From contig JBNKGC010000004.1 of the NCBI GenBank assembly GCA_050289625.1, forward strand, positions 9,497 through 73,496: DNA of 64,000 nt, given 5' to 3'. Every line of letters starts with the position of its first letter. The first letter of the stretch is position 1. Position numbers and translations under genes: made by a program. The DNA comes from NIC37A-2 sp050289625. GTDB taxonomy: Bacteria > Myxococcota_A > Polyangia > Polyangiales > Polyangiaceae. Shown here piece by piece: positions 60,138-64,000 of this stretch. The notes below the pieces were generated by a model, which saw only the letters and a list, made by a program, of their open reading frames with translations, was not told the DNA's origin and did no database searches.

Positions 60138-62807
60138 ATGACCGCGACCCACCGTCCATCCTCGGGCCGTCCCGTACAAGGGTCGACCGCGCCGTCCAGC
60201 GGCAAGCGCCCCTGCCCGCACTGCGGAACCGCTTGCGCCCTCGAGCAGCAGTATTGCTCTGCCTGTGGCTTTCCCGTCGGCGACGCGGCAACTTCCGAGG
60301 ACGATCGTTTCGTTGGTACGACCCTCCCCGGCGGCCACCAGATCCTCGACTTGATCAGCGTTGGTGGGATGGGCCGAGTCTACCGAGCCGAACAAGCGGT
60401 CCTGGGCCGCACGGTGGCGGTGAAAATCATTCACCCACACCTCCTGTCGGACGAGAACTCGGCGCTGCGCTTCTTGACGGAAGCCAGAGCGGCTAGCCAA
60501 CTGAACCATCCCAACAGCGTTTCCGTGTTCGACTTCGGTCGAACCGAAGACGGGCAGCCGTATCTGGTCATGGAGTTCCTTCGCGGCAAGGACCTCTCGC
60601 AAGTGGCCTACGAAGAAGGGCCTCTTCCGTTTTCGCGCATCGTCGATGTCCTGCGACAGGTGCTGGCTGCCCTAGGCGAAGCACACGAGCTCGGGATCGT
60701 CCACCGGGACCTCAAGCCCGAGAACATCATTCTTCAACCGCTTCGCCGGGGCGGCGACTTCGTCAAGGTCGTGGACTTCGGCCTGGCCAAGCTCCGCGCC
60801 GACACCCATGCGCCGAGCGTGACGAGTCCAGGCATCGTCTGCGGGACGCCCGACTACATGGCGCCCGAGCAGGGACGCGGGAGCAACATCGACGGCCGAA
60901 GCGATCTGTACGCCGTGGGGGTCATCCTGTTCCAGCTCCTGACCGGTCGACTGCCTTTCGAAGGAGAGAGCCCGACTCAGGTCGTGATGATGCACCTCTC
61001 CATCCCCGCGCCGGATCCCCGGCAGGTGTCGCCCAAGCGCGAGATCCCGGCGGCCATGGCCGAGGTGGTGAAAAAGGCACTCGCCAAATCCCCCAATCAG
61101 AGGTTTCGGGACGCACACGAGTTCACCGAGGCCCTGCAGGAGGCACTCGGAAGCCTCCGGGAGGCGCGCCCCGTCGTCAACGAATCGCTCGCCCCCAGCT
61201 TCGTCGCGGGCGAAACCACCGCCTGCGAGGCATGCGGTTACCGGGTTCCCACGGCGCGCTTTTGCTGCGAGTGCGCCGCCCCTCTCCCGTCGGAGCGCAG
61301 TACGAACATCCCGGTTCCGTTCATTGCTCGCGACGAGGATCTCAGCTGGCTCGAATCCCGCCGTCCACGAAGCTCCGAGCTCGCCGCAGCACGCGTCGTC
61401 GGAGAACCGGGCATGGGCAAGACGCGCCTCCTCGAGGAGTTCGCCGAGCGCATGAGCGGCGCAGGGGACAACGTGGTCCTCGTTGGCCCGGACTCCTATG
61501 CGGCGGGAGTGACCGGACACACCTTGAGCGAGGCAATCCGCAAGCTGGCCCGCATCGATCCGAAGTTGAACCGAGGGGTCCAGTTCCCTGACGCCAACGA
61601 AGACGCCATTCGGGGGCTACGCGACCTCTTTTCGGGACCGAACCACGGCGACCAGCGCGCCCCCATCGAGAGGCGCCACGATCTCGCCGAGGCTCTGCGC
61701 TGGGCTTTGATCCGAGCCGCGAGTCGCGGTCCGGGAAATCCCCTCCTGATCATCGACGACATCGATCGCGTGGACGGCCCATCTCGACACGCCTTTGCCG
61801 ACGTCGTCGGCGAACCCCCGAGCGTGCCTGCCTTCCTGGTGGCTTCACACCGGCCCGGGGTGGAAATCGGTTGGAGCGCGGAACGAACCGCCGCACGAAT
61901 CCTGAAGCCGCTCGATGTCGCATCCATTCGAGCCGTCGTGGGCGTCCCCTTCCCGAACCGGGACGAGCTCTCGCCCCTGTACCTCGATCAGGCGCTTCGG
62001 CATCAACTCGAAGGAGGGGGGGATCCCCCCGGCCGCCTCGCCGACCTCATCGCGTTGCGCATCGACACCCTCGACCAGAGCGCACGACGGATCCTCCAGG
62101 CGATCGCCGTACTCGGCGACGACACCTCCGTGGAAGACGTCGAGCGCATCGTCGCAGTCGATGGGGGTCTGGCCGACGCGCTGGAGGAGCTCACCGCCCG
62201 AGGCATGGCCGTCCGCATGGACGACCGCCTACGCACGAGTCACCCGCTGGTGCGGGAAATCACCCTCGGTGGCATTCCGGTCGCCGTGCGCCGTGAGCTC
62301 CACCGTCGCGCCCTGCACGTTTGCGATGAAATGCGCGCCCCCCTCGAGGTGCGCGCGCAGCACGCTTTCCACGCTCAAGAGGCGTTCCAGACCCTGTTGC
62401 TCCTCGAGCAAGTTGCCGATCGGGCGGCGGCGCGCGGCGACACGGAGGCAGAGATCCTCGCCCTGCGGCGCGGCCTCGACATGGCACGCCAAGAGATTTC
62501 CCGGGGAGAGCTCGACGATCCTCTGCGGGCCGTTCTGATTTTCAGCCGAAAGCTGGGGGCCTCCCTCACCCGCGCAGGCGACTTCGCCGACGCCGAAGGG
62601 GTCCTCCGCGAGGCGCTCGATCTGGCCGGACCAGTCAGCCCGGATCGGGCCAAAGTGCTCGGCGCGCTGGCTCACGTCTCGCAGGGGCGCCGGCGCGGCT
62701 CCGAGGCGCGTCGCTACCTCGAGCTCGCCATCGACGCCGCACGGCAATCCGGAGCCGACGACTTGGTTTCCGCCTTGCTCGACACTCGTCGGGCCTGGGC
62801 TCGCTGA
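60138..62807 (+). CDS. Serine/threonine protein kinase with zinc ribbons and AAA-type ATPase module
   Basis: An 889-residue Hanks-type kinase. An N-terminal zinc ribbon (CPHCGTACALEQQYCSACGFPV) lies at about residues 26-47. The kinase domain follows (GGMGRVYRAE Gly-rich loop, VAVKII Lys, IVHRDLKPENI near 188, VDFGLAKL, CGTPDYMAPEQ). A second zinc ribbon (CEACGYRVPTARFCCECAAPLP) is at about 364-385. Then an ATPase module: VGEPGMGKTRLLEEFAE (Walker A), PLLIIDDIDRVDG (Walker B), and a helical/TPR-like C-terminus (AEILALRRGLDMARQEISRGELDDP). The layout fits a regulator with STAND-type ATPase tail. ATG 60138 is chosen. The next gene follows after 21 bp. Confidence 0.9.
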   Translation: MTATHRPSSGRPVQGSTAPSSGKRPCPHCGTACALEQQYCSACGFPVGDAATSEDDRFVGTTLPGGHQILDLISVGGMGRVYRAEQAVLGRTVAVKIIHPHLLSDENSALRFLTEARAASQLNHPNSVSVFDFGRTEDGQPYLVMEFLRGKDLSQVAYEEGPLPFSRIVDVLRQVLAALGEAHELGIVHRDLKPENIILQPLRRGGDFVKVVDFGLAKLRADTHAPSVTSPGIVCGTPDYMAPEQGRGSNIDGRSDLYAVGVILFQLLTGRLPFEGESPTQVVMMHLSIPAPDPRQVSPKREIPAAMAEVVKKALAKSPNQRFRDAHEFTEALQEALGSLREARPVVNESLAPSFVAGETTACEACGYRVPTARFCCECAAPLPSERSTNIPVPFIARDEDLSWLESRRPRSSELAAARVVGEPGMGKTRLLEEFAERMSGAGDNVVLVGPDSYAAGVTGHTLSEAIRKLARIDPKLNRGVQFPDANEDAIRGLRDLFSGPNHGDQRAPIERRHDLAEALRWALIRAASRGPGNPLLIIDDIDRVDGPSRHAFADVVGEPPSVPAFLVASHRPGVEIGWSAERTAARILKPLDVASIRAVVGVPFPNRDELSPLYLDQALRHQLEGGGDPPGRLADLIALRIDTLDQSARRILQAIAVLGDDTSVEDVERIVAVDGGLADALEELTARGMAVRMDDRLRTSHPLVREITLGGIPVAVRRELHRRALHVCDEMRAPLEVRAQHAFHAQEAFQTLLLLEQVADRAAARGDTEAEILALRRGLDMARQEISRGELDDPLRAVLIFSRKLGASLTRAGDFADAEGVLREALDLAGPVSPDRAKVLGALAHVSQGRRRGSEARRYLELAIDAARQSGADDLVSALLDTRRAWAR

Positions 62808-62828
62808 GCATGAGTTCCCCGCGAACCG

Positions 62829-63869
62829 ATGACGTCACCGCGCCTCGTCACCCGCTGGGATCTCGACAAGACATACTTGCGGAGTGAGTTCTACACGCCG
62901 TCGGACTTGCTGAAGTCCTTTTTCGAGCGGCCCGATCAGAAGCGCGCCGTCCCCGGAGCCTCCCGGCTCCTCCGAGAGCTCAGCCACGGCGACGCCCGCG
63001 TGCACATCGTCAGCGGTAGCCCTCGGCAGATGCGGGAGGTGATCGTCGAACGCCTCCGCCTCGATGGCGTACGATTCGACGAGCTCACGCTCAAGCCGAA
63101 CTTGAACAATCTGATGCGCCTACGCTTCCGGGCCCTCAGGGATCAGCTCGGCTACAAGCTGGGCACTTTCCTCACGGCGCGCATGGCAGAGCAGGAAGGC
63201 CTGCCGTCGAAGGCTCCCCCCCCCGAAGTCCTCGTCGGGGACGACTCCGAGGCCGACGCGTTCGTTTATTCCTTGTTCGCGGATGTGTGTCAGGGGAACG
63301 TCGACACAGATCAGCTCGAGGCGATCCTCGAAGCAGGCGATGGGTATCCCGAGGATACCGAACGATGCCTGATGGCCGTGCGAGCAATGCGCCCTCCGCA
63401 ACGTACCCCGCCCGAGTCCGCCCGGGCAGTTCCGCCATTTCGTATCTTGATCCACCTCGACCGCCAAACACCACCTTCCCGCTTCGCCAGCTACGGCATG
63501 CGCCTGGTCCCCTTCTTCAACTACGTCCAAGCCGCGCTCGTTCTGCTGGAGGACGGACACTTGTCGCCCGACGCGGTCTACCGGGTGGCGGCGGAGATGG
63601 TCGAGCAACATCGCTTCAATCTCCATTCGCTCACCCGAAGCTACATCGACGTGCTCGGCCGAGGACACGTTTCGCGGGCAACCCTCGATCGACTCCGCGA
63701 CGGCCGACCGCGAGCCCCCTCGTCGGTGGCCCCGTGGCCCGCGCGCATCGAGGGCGAGCTCGACCAGGAGCCCCCGAGCGCCCGGCTCGGGCGCCTCACC
63801 CCTGTTGCCCCACCGGACTACCTGAAGCTCGCTAAGCACCACCGCGGCGGCCGCAATCGGCGGCGGTGA
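62829..63869 (+). CDS. HAD-like phosphatase-domain protein, probably related to App1 type
   Basis: A 346-residue protein beginning with TRWDLDKTYLRSEFYTPSDL, the D-x-D-x-T/S nucleophile motif of HAD phosphatases at about residues 10-14. Later motifs are HIVSGSPRQMREVI (motif II S/T) and VLVGDDSEADAFVYSLF (motif IV acids), leaving a normal HAD Rossmann layout. It resembles the App1/DUF2183-type phosphatase domain. The C-terminal 130 residues are helical and Arg/Pro-rich at the end (GGRNRRR). It lies 21 bp downstream of the kinase gene, so they are probably cotranscribed. The substrate is unknown. Confidence 0.8.
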   Translation: MTSPRLVTRWDLDKTYLRSEFYTPSDLLKSFFERPDQKRAVPGASRLLRELSHGDARVHIVSGSPRQMREVIVERLRLDGVRFDELTLKPNLNNLMRLRFRALRDQLGYKLGTFLTARMAEQEGLPSKAPPPEVLVGDDSEADAFVYSLFADVCQGNVDTDQLEAILEAGDGYPEDTERCLMAVRAMRPPQRTPPESARAVPPFRILIHLDRQTPPSRFASYGMRLVPFFNYVQAALVLLEDGHLSPDAVYRVAAEMVEQHRFNLHSLTRSYIDVLGRGHVSRATLDRLRDGRPRAPSSVAPWPARIEGELDQEPPSARLGRLTPVAPPDYLKLAKHHRGGRNRRR

Positions 63870-63880
63870 GCTGGGCTTGT

Positions 63881-63942
63881 AGGGGGGCGGACCCGCCCCC
63901 CTCGTCGTCGCGGCAAAGCCGCTCCTCCTCACCCCACTGTCC
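63881..63942 (-). repeat. 62-bp dispersed repeat with GGGGGGCGG palindrome, copy B
   Basis: On the minus strand it starts GGACAGTGGGGTGAGGAG and ends GGGGGGCG-GTCC-GCCCCCC-type, matching copy A at 57631-57692 at both ends. On the plus strand the GGGGGGCG/CGCCCCCC hairpin follows the HAD gene stop by 12 bp and could act as a terminator. Confidence 0.6.
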
Positions 63943-64000
63943 CGCTGCGCTCCGGCGCCTCGCTAGTCGCTCGGCGGCGGTGCTGCGGCGGCCTCGTCAC

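Overview
The window is about 64 kb of high-GC bacterial chromosome with dense coding on both strands. The gene content points to a myxobacterium (Myxococcota, probably a Polyangia/Sandaracinus-like lineage). There are many lipoproteins with acidic or Ala/Pro-rich linkers, one carrying Ala-Thr-Gly-Gly-type repeats. There is also a Ser/Thr kinase with zinc ribbons and an ATPase module, a PP2C phosphatase, a FIST protein, a stand-alone MshEN domain, a lone type III export-gate gene and menaquinone genes. This placement is inference from gene style; no rRNA is present. I see no prophage, insertion sequence, CRISPR array or integron.

Layout. 1-5 kb: a regulator with two LuxR-type helix-turn-helix domains, a two-gene minus-strand unit (mercuric-reductase-like flavoprotein and a fused double glycosyltransferase), and an RsmB-type rRNA methyltransferase. 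5.2-13.5 kb: a version of the conserved hisC-(tyrA)-aroA-cmk-rpsA supraoperon. Its EPSP-synthase gene has lost nearly all the usual active-site residues, and three related envelope proteins are interleaved with the metabolic genes. 13.9-24.8 kb: AI-2E-family permease, a membrane/TPR-like protein, orphan sctV, divergent FIST and PP2C genes, ddl with a partner membrane protein, and a fused membrane/spermidine-synthase-like protein. 24.9-34.1 kb: DCC-family protein, tRNA-Glu, beta-carbonic anhydrase, an M74-LysM murein endopeptidase, a sugar-nucleotide epimerase, pdxH, an SDR and several lipoproteins. 34.2-43.1 kb: OmpA-like and CAP-domain lipoproteins, phosphofructokinase, an APS reductase with an extra N-terminal redox domain, MscS channel, a hydrolase/RidA pair and an aquaporin. 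43.3-52.6 kb: Nudix and DUF362 proteins, a tandem lipoprotein pair, an SDR followed by the tail of a lost alkaline phosphatase, a Dph6-like ATPase, a DUF4920 lipoprotein, and a beta-barrel/cytochrome-like lipoprotein pair. 52.9-64 kb: a hotdog thioesterase and a MenC-MenE fusion (menaquinone), a biotin carboxylase, a stand-alone MshEN protein, the large Ser/Thr kinase and a HAD-like protein.

How the genes fit together. Themes are aromatic amino acid, menaquinone and sulfate metabolism, cell-wall building and turnover (ddl, M74 peptidase), an envelope rich in lipoproteins, and phospho-signalling (kinase, PP2C). Several minus-strand pairs overlap as TGATG, which suggests translational coupling.

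The most interesting unexplained items are: (1) the degenerate EPSP synthase kept inside the aroA position of its operon with three envelope paralogues around it; (2) a REP/REPIN-like repeat with a CTAGAGCG head, present upstream of sctV and upstream of the aquaporin gene; (3) two further dispersed hairpin families; (4) a truncated alkaline phosphatase remnant fused in position to an SDR gene; and (5) an APS reductase with an N-terminal CxxC domain.
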